Positions 36,780-45,384 of a stretch of DNA of 64,000 nt are shown here, piece by piece; the first letter of the stretch is position 1, and each line of letters starts with the position of its first letter. Under the pieces are notes generated by a model. It was not told the origin of the DNA, did not search any database, and saw only the letters and a program-made list of their open reading frames with translations. The position numbers and the translations under genes were made by a program. Source of the stretch: Yes71-27 sp040758635 (GTDB lineage: Bacteria; Bacillota; Desulfotomaculia; Desulfotomaculales; Ammonificaceae); contig JBFLVI010000005.1 in assembly GCA_040758635.1 (NCBI GenBank), positions 1 to 64,000 of the forward strand, written 5' to 3'.

Positions 36780-36808
36780 AACGTCTGGGGATATCTCCGC
36801 CTATGTAT

Positions 36809-38473
36809 TCAGAACCGGGGCAAAACCGCTCCTTGACTGGCCGAAGAAACCTGCGCCGCATAGCGCCCAAGATAACCGTGGGAGATCTTAGGCTTCCACG
36901 GCGGCAGGGCTGCAAGCCGCGCCGCGATCTCCTTTTCCTCCAGGAGCACCTCGAGCCGCCGCCCGGGAATATCAATCTCAATCATATCGCCGTCGCGCAC
37001 GGCGGCAATCGGTCCGCCGGCCGCCGCTTCGGGGGAAACATGCCCGATTGAAGCGCCACGCGTGGCACCGGAGAAACGCCCGTCGGTCAGGAGCGCCACG
37101 TCCTTGTCCCGGCCAAGCCCCGCCAGTGTCGCCGTCGCGGTCAGCATCTCCCGCATTCCCGGACCGCCCCGCGGGCCTTCGTATCTGATGACGATCACCT
37201 CACCGCTCTGAAAGGCGCCGTCCATGATCGCCGCCACCGCTTCCTCCTCACTCTCGAAGACGCGGGCGGGCCCCCGGTGCCGGAGCATCTCCGGCGCCAC
37301 CGCCGCTTGCTTCACCACCGCTCCCTCCGGCGCCAGGTTTCCGAAAAGCACGGCCAGGCCCCCGGTGGGACTATAAGCTTCATCAACCGACCTGATAACC
37401 TCCGGGCGCTTTACCTCCCGCCCCGTAACATTTTCCCGGACCGTTTTTCCGGTGACCGTGAGCGCCCCGCTTTCGAGCAACCCGGCCTCGCTGAGAAGGT
37501 TCATCACGGCCGGGATGCCGCCCGCCTCGTCCAGGTCCTGCAGGTGGAAGGGCCCCGCAGGATCCAGCCGGCACAGGTTGGGCGTTTTGGCACTCAACTC
37601 GTTGACCTCCCGGAGGTCAAACTTCACCCCCGCCTCATGGGCCAGCGCCGTCAGGTGCAGGATGGTGTTCGTCGAACACCCGAGCGCCATATCCACCGTG
37701 AAGGCGTTCCTAAAGGCCGCCGGCGTCAGAATCTGCGACGGAACCAGGCCTTCCTGCACCAACTCCACCGCCCGCATTCCCGAAAGTTTGGCCAGGCGGC
37801 GCCGCGCCGCGCTCACCGCCGGAATCGTTCCGTTGCCGGGAAGAGCCATCCCCAGCGCTTCAGTGAGGCAGTTCATCGAGTTCGCGGTGAACATTCCCGC
37901 GCAGGAACCGCAGCCGGGACAGGCGGTTTCTTCCAGTTCCGCCAGGTCGGCCTCCGTCATCAGGCCCGCTTTGACCCGGCCCACGGCCTCGAAGACGTTG
38001 TTCAAGGAAACGTCCCGGCCGCGGAAGCGCCCTGCAAGCATCGGCCCGCCGCTGACCACGATGGCCGGTATGTTCAGCCGGGCCGCAGCCATCAGCATCC
38101 CGGGAACGATCTTGTCGCACGCCGTAACCAAAACCAAGCCGTCGAAGGCGTGCGCCTCCACCATCACCTCCACGCTGTCCGCAATCAACTCGCGGGAGGC
38201 CAGGGAGTACTTCATCCCCTGGTGGTTCATTGCGATGCCGTCGCAAACCCCGATGGTGGGAAACTCGACCGGCACCCCGCCGGCCAGGCGCACCCCCGCC
38301 TTAACCGCTTCCGCAATTTCCCGGAGATGGATATGACCGGGAACAATCTCGTTGAAGGAGTTTACCACACCAATGAGCGGGCGGTCAAGCTCCTTATCCG
38401 TAAACCCCAGCGCCTTGAAAAGCGAGCGGTGGGGCGCCTTTTCCAGTCCCTTTTTTACCGTGTCGCTGCGCAA
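36809..38473 (-). CDS. ilvD: Dihydroxy-acid dehydratase
   Basis: IlvD dehydrates dihydroxy acids to 2-oxoisovalerate and 2-oxo-3-methylvalerate using an Fe-S cluster. The 554-residue protein has VTACDKIVPGMLMAAARLNIP (about 117-137) and ETACPGCGSCAGMFTANSMNCL (about 184-205) supplying the cluster cysteines, and DGRFSGATRGASIGHVSPEA near the C-terminus. It lies between ilvE (129-bp gap filled by a family 2 repeat) and ilvB. Confidence 0.97.
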   Translation of the reverse strand: MRSDTVKKGLEKAPHRSLFKALGFTDKELDRPLIGVVNSFNEIVPGHIHLREIAEAVKAGVRLAGGVPVEFPTIGVCDGIAMNHQGMKYSLASRELIADSVEVMVEAHAFDGLVLVTACDKIVPGMLMAAARLNIPAIVVSGGPMLAGRFRGRDVSLNNVFEAVGRVKAGLMTEADLAELEETACPGCGSCAGMFTANSMNCLTEALGMALPGNGTIPAVSAARRRLAKLSGMRAVELVQEGLVPSQILTPAAFRNAFTVDMALGCSTNTILHLTALAHEAGVKFDLREVNELSAKTPNLCRLDPAGPFHLQDLDEAGGIPAVMNLLSEAGLLESGALTVTGKTVRENVTGREVKRPEVIRSVDEAYSPTGGLAVLFGNLAPEGAVVKQAAVAPEMLRHRGPARVFESEEEAVAAIMDGAFQSGEVIVIRYEGPRGGPGMREMLTATATLAGLGRDKDVALLTDGRFSGATRGASIGHVSPEAAAGGPIAAVRDGDMIEIDIPGRRLEVLLEEKEIAARLAALPPWKPKISHGYLGRYAAQVSSASQGAVLPRF

Positions 38474-38490
38474 AATTCACGCCTCCCATA

Positions 38491-38604
38491 ACAGATTGTC
38501 GGATGTCAGAAGTCAGACGCAGGAATCTGTTGTAGAAATTCACCGGGACGAATTCCTTCCTCTTCTCTGACTTCCGACCTTCTGCCTCTTGCCTCTGACT
38601 TCTA
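38491..38604. repeat. Heptamer-palindrome S3 (family 2) between ilvE and ilvD
   Basis: Left arm GTCGGATGTCAGAAGTCAGA; right arm TCTGACTTCCGACCTTCTGC plus further heptamers up to the last ilvE codon. Core: TGTAGAAATTC-ACCGGGAC-GAATTCCTTC. Confidence 0.75.
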
Positions 38605-39474
38605 AATCTCCGGTCCGTCCACCCGGGTCAACTCCCGGAAAGCCCGGATCAGATCCCACGTAACCGGGCCCGGGCGCCCCTCCCCGATGATGCGGCCGTC
38701 CACCTTCACCACCGGAATTATCTCCGCCGCCGTCCCCGTAAAGAAACACTCGTCGGCCGTAAACACGTCATGCCGCGTAAAAACCCGCTCCAGGACTGTG
38801 ATCCCTTTTGCCCGTGCCAGCTCCATCACCGCGTCCCGGGTGATGCCCTTCAAAATCCCCAGGTAGGGCGGTGGTGTAATCAGCGTACCTTCCTTGACGA
38901 TAAAGATGTTGTCCCCGGTGGCTTCCGCCACGAACCCGTCGTGGGTAAGCATGATCGCTTCCTGAACCCCGATCAGCCCTGCTTCGATTTTGGCCAGGAT
39001 ATTATTCAGGTAGTTCAGGGACTTGATCCGTGGGCTCAGGGCCTCCGGCACGTTCCGCCGGGTAGGTACAGTAATTACTTCCAGACCCTTCTCGTAAAAC
39101 TCCGGCGGGTAAAGCTGAATCGAATCCGCGATACAAAAAACCGTCGGCCGGGGACATTTCTGGGGGTCCAGCCCGAGATCACCCTTGCCGCGCGTCACCA
39201 CCAGCCGGATGTACCCGTCGCGGATGTTGTTCCGGCGGCAGGTCTCCAGCACCACCTGCTGCATCTCCTCCTGGGAGAGCGGGATGCTGAGCATGATCGA
39301 CTTTGCCGACTCGTAGAGCCGCTGCAGGTGCTCCTTAAGTTTAAAAACCCGGCCGTGGTACGCCCGGATCCCCTCGAAAACACCGTCGCCGTACAAGAGC
39401 CCGTGGTCAAAAACCGACACTACCGCTTTTTCTTCGGGAACGTACTCGCCATCTAAATAGATCGTAAGCCCCAA
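38602..39474 (-). CDS. ilvE: Branched-chain amino acid aminotransferase
   Basis: IlvE performs the last transamination to Val, Ile and Leu. The 290-residue fold-type IV PLP enzyme has FDHGLLYGDGVFEGIRAY (22-39), the PLP lysine at Lys151 (PRIKSLNYLNNILAK), EAIMLTHDGFVAEATGDNIF and the C-terminal FTGTAAEIIPV. The start is a TTG at 39474 behind GGGGGAAGGGG. It is the first structural gene after the T-box leader, so expression of the whole cluster probably answers to tRNA charging. Confidence 0.94.
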   Translation of the reverse strand: MGLTIYLDGEYVPEEKAVVSVFDHGLLYGDGVFEGIRAYHGRVFKLKEHLQRLYESAKSIMLSIPLSQEEMQQVVLETCRRNNIRDGYIRLVVTRGKGDLGLDPQKCPRPTVFCIADSIQLYPPEFYEKGLEVITVPTRRNVPEALSPRIKSLNYLNNILAKIEAGLIGVQEAIMLTHDGFVAEATGDNIFIVKEGTLITPPPYLGILKGITRDAVMELARAKGITVLERVFTRHDVFTADECFFTGTAAEIIPVVKVDGRIIGEGRPGPVTWDLIRAFRELTRVDGPEI

Positions 39475-39821
39475 CGCCCCTTCCCCCTAATCTTTTAAAA
39501 AATTAAATCAAAGCCCCTCGCCCTTCCGGCGCCCAATACCTTTGAGCACCAGACCAGGGACGAGAGGCTCCACCTCCGCGGTACCACCCTGGTTGCCGTT
39601 ACCTTGCGGTAAAAACGGCCCCTTTCCGTGTGTCCACCAGGCACACCGGTTTTGATAACGGGAAACCAACCCGGCAAAGACTACTCGGTTGAACCCTTTC
39701 GCCTTCCGGCTCCGGGGTGATCACGACCGAACCCCCTGCCACCGGCTCCCACCCCACCCGGCTCGCTGAGGCACCAGGATCCGGTCTCCGTCCCTTTCAT
39801 CGCCTTTAACCGCCACAGTTT
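39475..39821 (-). promoter_or_regulatory. T-box riboswitch of the ilv-leu operon
   Basis: The diagnostic T-box AGGGTGGTACCGCG lies at 39590-39577 on the minus strand. It is followed by a terminator formed by AGCCTCTCGTCC and GGGCGAGGGGCT (39569-39510) with a T-rich tail (TTTGATTTAATTTTTT) just before ilvE. The Stem I region lies at about 39690-39810; its 3' side contains GTGATCACC, where ATC (39721-39719) followed by A is a candidate isoleucine specifier. T-boxes bind uncharged tRNA and then favour the antiterminator. The specifier call is less sure than the T-box itself. Confidence 0.93.
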
Positions 39822-39827
39822 CTCCCA

Positions 39828-39857
39828 AGTATACAAAAATCACTACACCCATGTCAA
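39828..39857 (-). promoter_or_regulatory. Sigma-A promoter of the ilv-leu operon
   Basis: Minus-strand TTGACA (39857-39852), 18-nt spacer, TATACT (39833-39828), placing the start of transcription a few bases before the T-box Stem I. Confidence 0.8.
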
Positions 39858-39879
39858 GTAGAAGATGGGAGCAAACCGT

Positions 39880-39955
39880 TTGGTCGTCGGTCGTCGGTAT
39901 TGATGTAGGAAATCGCTACGGCGAATTCCTACAAGCAATTATTGTTGAAAAATCT
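39880..39955. repeat. Heptamer-palindrome S4 (family 2), short copy
   Basis: Core ATGTAGGAAATCGC-TAC-GGCGAATTCCTACAA with a left array of GTCGTCG heptamers only. It lies just upstream of the ilv promoter. The stretch from 39956 to 40155 holds nothing I can name. Confidence 0.7.
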
Positions 39956-40155
39956 CATCCCGCGTGAAGCAGCGGGAGCAACCCGGGAGTCGCAATCCAG
40001 GGAAAAAGGAGAATTTACGGTAATTCCGGAGGGCTGGCCTCGGTGAGTTTCTGACGGTACTGCAGGCAGTAGAAGCTTACTGCTGACGCAGAGGAAAGAA
40101 TCAAGGCGGGCAGTTCCGGCCTGGGCTCCCGTCCGGCTCCAAGTGGACGGGCAAC

Positions 40156-40386
40156 CTAACGGAACCACCCGCGCAGCGCCAGGCGCTGGCGCCCCCAAAT
40201 CCCCAGGTAGAGCATCTCCAAAATTCCCAAGGTATTGATCAGCAGGATAACCACAAACCAGCCTCGGTGACCGTTCCTGGCTGCCCGCCACAGCGCGAGC
40301 CCCTTCCAGAAAAGACTCCAGGCCACCAGTCCCGCCAGGAGCCACGGGTCAATTCCAAGATCAATTCCCTGAAGAAAACGTTCCAT
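40156..40386 (-). CDS. DUF5652-like small membrane protein
   Basis: A 76-residue protein with two hydrophobic helices: PWLLAGLVAWSLFWKGLALW (about 14-33) and GWFVVILLINTLGILEMLYL (about 42-61). The WKGLALWRAARNG and NTLGILE motifs are those of DUF5652 proteins, whose role is unknown. ATG 40386 has GCAAGGATA before it, so I prefer it to the upstream in-frame start. No operon partner. Confidence 0.75.
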   Translation of the reverse strand: MERFLQGIDLGIDPWLLAGLVAWSLFWKGLALWRAARNGHRGWFVVILLINTLGILEMLYLGIWGRQRLALRGWFR

Positions 40387-40809
40387 TATCCTTGCCCCCC
40401 AAGTTCTACTGAAAAAAAACACCTGCCTCCATTCCCACCTACAACCCTGTGACGGATTCGAAGCACGGGCCGCCGTTTCCGGCCGCCCCCGCCAGCGCTT
40501 TAAGAAACCTGCGACGCAATCCGGACCGGGGCGCGCCGGGCGTTGAAGCGGTATCCTTTGCCCGCCTGCTGCTGCCTCTAAGTTAAGATTCCCCTACCAC
40601 CACCGAAATCCTTTTTCCTTTAAAATCCATCCTTTTTCAACACGAAATATGGCCGTGCCGGCAAGAAAGACTCCCGCAGACGGAACATACGCAACCCAAT
40701 CGTACAATAAAGGAAAACGGCTTTCTACAGCGAAGAATCTAAGGAAGAAGTCCTGACCGGAACCGCTTCCGGACCCTTGAAAAGCGACAGGAAGCTGCGG
40801 GAGGTAAAA
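40387..40809. other. Intergenic region without a gene
   Basis: No supported gene or named element. It contains two GC-rich stretches (about 40460-40560) without clear dyad symmetry. A long frame on the opposite strand (40594-41091) is a shadow of the gene at 40810 and is not called. Confidence 0.4.
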
Positions 40810-41214
40810 ATGCGCCGGTTTTTCAGAAGGATGAGCTACTTTACCACCCTGGTCGTCCCGATAGTTGTGGCCCTTGTCATCGCCTTTCTGGCGGTGCTGA
40901 ACCCTCAGTGGCCGCGTATCTATTGTGTGATCGCCTTTCTGGCAGCCCTGATCATTCTTCCGGGGGTGACCCTGGGTTTGAAATTGGGGTGTACCCCGGT
41001 TACCGAAGAAAGGGTGGTTCTGGTGGGGGTGGACGCCCCGGGGATAATCGGCGTGCGCCGCGCCAACGGGGAGGTGGTGCGCTACCACCACCGGGAGCTT
41101 TACACCCTCTTTTGCAACGGTACCGTAAGCGAAGGCAGCATCCTGAGCCTGCGCTTTCTCGACAACGACATCATCGGCTGGCAGCCGGTGGATGGTGAGG
41201 GAACCAAAAGGTAA
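40810..41214 (+). CDS. Hypothetical membrane protein
   Basis: A 134-residue protein with two adjacent membrane helices, TTLVVPIVVALVIAFLAVL (about 13-31) and YCVIAFLAALIILPGVTLGL (about 38-57). A small soluble domain follows (about 62-134) with beta-strand character (RVVLVGVDAPGIIGVRR, VVRYHHRELYTLFCNG). I do not recognise the family. The ATG at 40810 is 5 nt after GGGAGG, a better start than one 33 bp upstream. It runs convergent to recA. Confidence 0.65.
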   Translation: MRRFFRRMSYFTTLVVPIVVALVIAFLAVLNPQWPRIYCVIAFLAALIILPGVTLGLKLGCTPVTEERVVLVGVDAPGIIGVRRANGEVVRYHHRELYTLFCNGTVSEGSILSLRFLDNDIIGWQPVDGEGTKR

Positions 41215-41243
41215 AAAAACCGCCGCCGCTTCGGATCCGCGGT
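41213..41243 (-). terminator. Rho-independent terminator of recA
   Basis: Minus-strand stem ACCGC/GCGGT followed by TTTTTTT; it overlaps the last codon of the convergent gene. Confidence 0.75.
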
Positions 41244-41266
41244 CCTAAACACCCTCTTCGTAGAGG

Positions 41267-42295
41267 CTAACTCTCTTTTTCCGCCGGGGCAACCGCCGCC
41301 GGGGACCGCCCGATGTTCAACGCTTGCCGGATCTTCGCCTCGATCTCCCGCACCACTTCCGGGTGTTCTTTCAGGTACTCCCGGACGTTCTCCCGGCCCT
41401 GCCCCAGCCGGTCCTCGCCGTAAGAATACCAGGTACCCGTCTTCGTGATGATTTTCAACTCCAGCGCAGCGTCAAGGAGGCTTCCCTCCTTGGAAATTCC
41501 TTCACCGTAAAGGATGTCGAACTCCGCCTGCCTGAAAGGCGGCGCCAGCTTATTTTTAACCACCTTGGCCCGGACGCGGCTGCCGATCCGCTCGGCGCCC
41601 TGCTTGATGTCCTCGATCTTCCGCACCTCAAGCCTTACGGAAGCATAAAACTTCAGCGCCCGTCCCCCGGGTGTGGTCTCGGGATTGCCGAACATTACCC
41701 CGACCTTTTCCCGGATCTGGTTGATGAAGATGGCGGTGGTCCGCGACTTGCTGATCACCCCGGTCAGCTTCCGGAGCGCCTGGGACATCAACCGCGCCTG
41801 CAGGCCCACGTGGATGTCTCCCATCTCCCCCTCCAGCTCTGCCCGGGGTACCAGGGCCGCCACGCTGTCCAGGACGACGATATCTACGGCCCCGCTCCGC
41901 ACCAGGGCCTCAGCGATTTCCAGAGCCTGCTCGCCGGTGTCCGGCTGGGATACGAGCAGGTTATCCACGTCCACCCCGAGACGCCTGGCATATTCGGGAT
42001 CCAATGCATGTTCCGCGTCGATAAAAGCGGCCACACCCCCCTCGCGCTGCGCCTCGGCGACGGCGTGCAGCGCCACCGTGGTCTTGCCGGACGACTCCGG
42101 GCCGAAAATCTCCACCACGCGCCCGCGGGGTAAACCGCCGATGCCGAGCGCCAGGTCCAGCGCAATTGATCCGGTCGGAATTACCTCCACCTGAAAGCGG
42201 CTGGTCGCCTCCCCCAACCGCATAATCGCACCTTTGCCGAACTGCCGCTCGATTTGCAGGAGCGCGGCCTCCAACGTCTTCTGCCGGTCGCTCAA
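41267..42295 (-). CDS. recA: Recombinase RecA
   Basis: RecA forms filaments on single-stranded DNA for homologous recombination and triggers LexA self-cleavage. The 342-residue protein has Walker A GPESSGKT (65-72), Walker B VDIVVLDSVAALVP (about 138-151), loop L2 around INQIREKVGVMFGNPETTPGG (about 195-215) and the usual C-terminal domain. The length is normal. I looked for a CGAAC-N4-GTTCG SOS box upstream and found none. It follows ligA by 138 bp. Confidence 0.98.
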   Translation of the reverse strand: MSDRQKTLEAALLQIERQFGKGAIMRLGEATSRFQVEVIPTGSIALDLALGIGGLPRGRVVEIFGPESSGKTTVALHAVAEAQREGGVAAFIDAEHALDPEYARRLGVDVDNLLVSQPDTGEQALEIAEALVRSGAVDIVVLDSVAALVPRAELEGEMGDIHVGLQARLMSQALRKLTGVISKSRTTAIFINQIREKVGVMFGNPETTPGGRALKFYASVRLEVRKIEDIKQGAERIGSRVRAKVVKNKLAPPFRQAEFDILYGEGISKEGSLLDAALELKIITKTGTWYSYGEDRLGQGRENVREYLKEHPEVVREIEAKIRQALNIGRSPAAVAPAEKES

Positions 42296-42433
42296 CCCTA
42301 TCTCCCCCCACTGATTGATCTAATATACCGGTCGCGCCTTGCTTTCGTTTCTTTTACTCAATTTTAATTGAAGTCCGGGAAATTTTCCATTAAATTCTGC
42401 AAAACCGGTGCAGGCCAATTCCTCCGGACCCTC

Positions 42434-44452
42434 TCACTGCCCGGTTTGAAGCAAATGCTTGAACTCCTCCTCGTCCAAAACCGCAACCCCCAGTTCCCGG
42501 GCCCGGTCGTATTTGGACCCGGGGGTCTCGCCCACCACCACGTAGTCGGTTCGCCGGCTGACGCTTGACGACACCCGGCCGCCAAGACGTTCGATGAGAG
42601 CGGTAGCCTCTTCCCGGGTGTAATCCTTGAGCGTTCCCGTGAGAACGAAAACTTTGCCCGTCAGGGGGCCGGCGGCCGCAGCGGTTTCACGGCTCACCGT
42701 GTTCACCCCGGCCTCCACCAGTTGCTTGATCACCGTCCGGTTCCGCGGCTCGGCGAAAAACGCCCGGATGCTCGCCGCCATCTTCGGTCCGATTTCCGGG
42801 ATCGCAGTAAACTCCTCCTCCGTTGCCGTCATCAACCGCTCCAGGTTTCCAAAGTGCGCCGCCAGCAGCTTCCCGGCCCGCTCCCCCACGTGCCGAATGC
42901 CGAGGGCGAAGACGAGCCGGCCGAGGTCCTGCTTCTTGCTCGCCGCGATTTCGTTTAAGAGGTTTGTCGCCGATTTCGGCCCCATCCGCTCCAGTTTCAC
43001 CAGGTCTTCGTACTTCAGGCCATAGATGTCCGCCACGCTCTCGACCAGGCCCTTTTCCACCAACTGCTCCACGAGGGCCGGCCCCAGCCCCCGGATGTCC
43101 ATTGCGTTCCGGGAAGCAAAATGAAGCACGCTTTCCTTCAGGCGCGCCCGGCAGGAAATGTTCGGGCAGCGGACCGCCACCTCTCCCTCTTCCCGGACGG
43201 TCCCCGCGCCGCATACCGGGCACTTCTCGGGCATCCGGAAAATTTGTTCCCGGCCCGCGCGCCGCTCCGGCAGGGAACGCACCACCTCGGGGATCACGTC
43301 GCCCGCCTTGTGGACCACGATGTAATCGCCGACCCGGATGTCCTTTTCCCGGATCAGGTCCTCGTTGTGCAGCGTGGCCCGGCTGACCGTCGTTCCGGCA
43401 AGGTGCACCGGCTCGAAGACCGCCGTCGGTGTAAGCACCCCCGTCCGGCCCACGCTGACCACGATCTTCTCCAGCCTGGTCAGCGCCTCCTCGGGCGGGA
43501 ACTTGTAGGCCACCGCCCAGCGGGGGCTTTTCAGCGTGGCGCCGAGCCTTTCCTGCTGCGCGAGGGAGTCTACCTTAACCACCATCCCGTCAATTACGTA
43601 GGGCAGGTCGAAACGCTTCTCCTGCCAGGACAGGCAGTACTCGACCACCTCCGCCACGGCGTCAAAAACCCGGTGGTGCGGGTTTACCTTGAACCCTTGT
43701 TCCCTCAGCCAGGCCAGCACCTCGTGGTGCGTTGTAAACCGCACCCCTTCGCTGTACCCGATCCCGTACACAAAAAGGTCGAGCTTGCGGCGGGCGGTTA
43801 TTTTCGGGTCGAGCTGGCGCAGGCTTCCGGCCGCCGCGTTTCGCGGGTTGGCGAAAGGCGGCTCTCCCGCTTCCTCCCGGTGCTCGTTAAGCTTCGCGAA
43901 GGCCTCCTTGGACATGTACGCCTCACCCCGAACCTCCACCACCGGTGGCGCTGCTTTCAACAAGCGTAGCGGTAAGCTCCGGATCGTCCGGAGGTTGGGC
44001 GTAATGTCCTCCCCGGTTTCCCCGTCCCCGCGGGTTGCCCCCTGCACAAACTCACCGTCCCGGTAGGTCAGTGAAACCGCCAGCCCGTCTATCTTCGGTT
44101 CCACCACGTAGGCTACGCTTTCGCCGGGGAGGGCGGCGCGCACCCGCCGGTCGAAATCGTAGAACTCCTCTGCGCTGAAGGCATTGGCCAGACTGAGCAT
44201 CGGTACCAGGTGCCGGACGGTAGCAAAGCCTTCCCGCGGTGCGCCGCCTACCCGCCGTGTCGGTGAGTTCGGGGTGACGAACTCCGGGTAGGCTTTTTCC
44301 AGCTCCACCAACTCTGCCATCAACCGGTCGAATTCGGCGTCCGAGATCACCGGAGCGTCCAGCACGTAGTACCGGTAGTTGTGGTACTCGATCTCCCGCC
44401 GGAGCTCCTCAATCCTGCGTCTGGCTTCTTCCCGCTCAAGCAATACCGGCAA
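42434..44452 (-). CDS. ligA: NAD-dependent DNA ligase
   Basis: LigA seals nicks in DNA using NAD+. The 672-residue protein shows domain Ia (about 5-70), the adenylation domain with the nucleophile Lys120 (EPKIDGLAVSL), an OB fold (about 320-400), a four-cysteine zinc finger (CPVCGAG...VRCPNISC, about 408-433), helix-hairpin-helix repeats (about 445-580) and a C-terminal BRCT domain (about 595-670). Order and length are standard. It is 12 bp downstream of amj and in line with pcrA. Confidence 0.97.
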   Translation of the reverse strand: MPVLLEREEARRRIEELRREIEYHNYRYYVLDAPVISDAEFDRLMAELVELEKAYPEFVTPNSPTRRVGGAPREGFATVRHLVPMLSLANAFSAEEFYDFDRRVRAALPGESVAYVVEPKIDGLAVSLTYRDGEFVQGATRGDGETGEDITPNLRTIRSLPLRLLKAAPPVVEVRGEAYMSKEAFAKLNEHREEAGEPPFANPRNAAAGSLRQLDPKITARRKLDLFVYGIGYSEGVRFTTHHEVLAWLREQGFKVNPHHRVFDAVAEVVEYCLSWQEKRFDLPYVIDGMVVKVDSLAQQERLGATLKSPRWAVAYKFPPEEALTRLEKIVVSVGRTGVLTPTAVFEPVHLAGTTVSRATLHNEDLIREKDIRVGDYIVVHKAGDVIPEVVRSLPERRAGREQIFRMPEKCPVCGAGTVREEGEVAVRCPNISCRARLKESVLHFASRNAMDIRGLGPALVEQLVEKGLVESVADIYGLKYEDLVKLERMGPKSATNLLNEIAASKKQDLGRLVFALGIRHVGERAGKLLAAHFGNLERLMTATEEEFTAIPEIGPKMAASIRAFFAEPRNRTVIKQLVEAGVNTVSRETAAAAGPLTGKVFVLTGTLKDYTREEATALIERLGGRVSSSVSRRTDYVVVGETPGSKYDRARELGVAVLDEEEFKHLLQTGQ

Positions 44453-44464
44453 CCCCCTTCACGG

Positions 44465-45352
44465 CTAAACTATAACGGCGGCTACATACCGGACGATCTG
44501 CGCCGCCGGCAAAAAGAGAACCTGCGCCAGTAGTGTTCCCAAAAAGCGCGTTACGGCCAGATGGGTCACCATCTGCCGGATGTCCCGCTCGTCCCTTTTC
44601 CCCCGAAGGGCCTGATCGGTCAGCATCGCCGCCGTGGGGTCCACCACCGTGGCCGCAAGCAGCGTGGCGATGCCGTTGACGATCGGCGAGAGCAGGGTAG
44701 CCGTGGCCCGGTAGTAGGGAAAAAGGGCACCGGCGTACAGGGCCGAAAGCACTCCCGTGGTGTAAATCCCGGTGATTAAAACATTGAGCAGCAGGAAACC
44801 CTTCGGAATGCCGGTCCGCTGCCGGATTGCCCGGCGCAGGGTTTCGGGCGCCGCCGGCCGGACGGTTTTTATTGTCCGGTACAGCCGGCGCGGTGAAAGG
44901 GAAAAAAGAATCAGCCGCGGCACCGAGCCGACCTCCTCGAAAAGAAGGATGCCGCGGGAGAAAATCCGCACAAAGGCCGGGATTAAAAGCCCCCCTAAAA
45001 TCGTCCCGAGCGTCGCCGCGAGGATGACCAGCCGGATGTTGTGGTCCAGAACCGCCAGCTCTTCGCGGTAAACCGGCGAGGCCAGCAGGACCTCGGCCGG
45101 CGCCCGGGGCGGCACGGCGGCAAGTCCCCGGTTGATCGCCTTCTCCACGAGCGACGACAGCAGCGGCGCCTGAACGGTGTTTGCCGTGCTGGCAATCAAA
45201 AAAATCAGGTTGAAGAGCGAATAGGCCGTCGCCAGCCGCCCGGTCCTGACTCCCGCCAGACGCACACTGTAAATAAGGGTGTGAACGAGATGGATCAGCA
45301 CCGTGAGGCCGATAACGATGATCAGGGTGTTGGAAACCTCCAGGTTCGCCAT
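44465..45352 (-). CDS. amj: Amj-family lipid II flippase (DUF2837)
   Basis: Amj is an alternative lipid II flippase that can replace MurJ in B. subtilis. The 295-residue protein has about six to eight hydrophobic segments. It opens with the family pattern IVIGLTVLIHLVHTLIYSVRLAGVRTGRLATAYSLFN (about 12-48), matching the HxxETLAYSxRLAG style of Amj/YdaH. It lies between pcrA and ligA on the same strand with short gaps. Function in this organism is inferred from the family. Confidence 0.85.
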   Translation of the reverse strand: MANLEVSNTLIIVIGLTVLIHLVHTLIYSVRLAGVRTGRLATAYSLFNLIFLIASTANTVQAPLLSSLVEKAINRGLAAVPPRAPAEVLLASPVYREELAVLDHNIRLVILAATLGTILGGLLIPAFVRIFSRGILLFEEVGSVPRLILFSLSPRRLYRTIKTVRPAAPETLRRAIRQRTGIPKGFLLLNVLITGIYTTGVLSALYAGALFPYYRATATLLSPIVNGIATLLAATVVDPTAAMLTDQALRGKRDERDIRQMVTHLAVTRFLGTLLAQVLFLPAAQIVRYVAAVIV

Positions 45353-45384
45353 AAGCAGACCACACCTCAGTCGTCAGACTCGGC

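Noticed and set aside
42296..42433. LexA/SOS box upstream of recA
   Set aside because: No CGAAC-N4-GTTCG-like sequence found in the ligA-recA gap.
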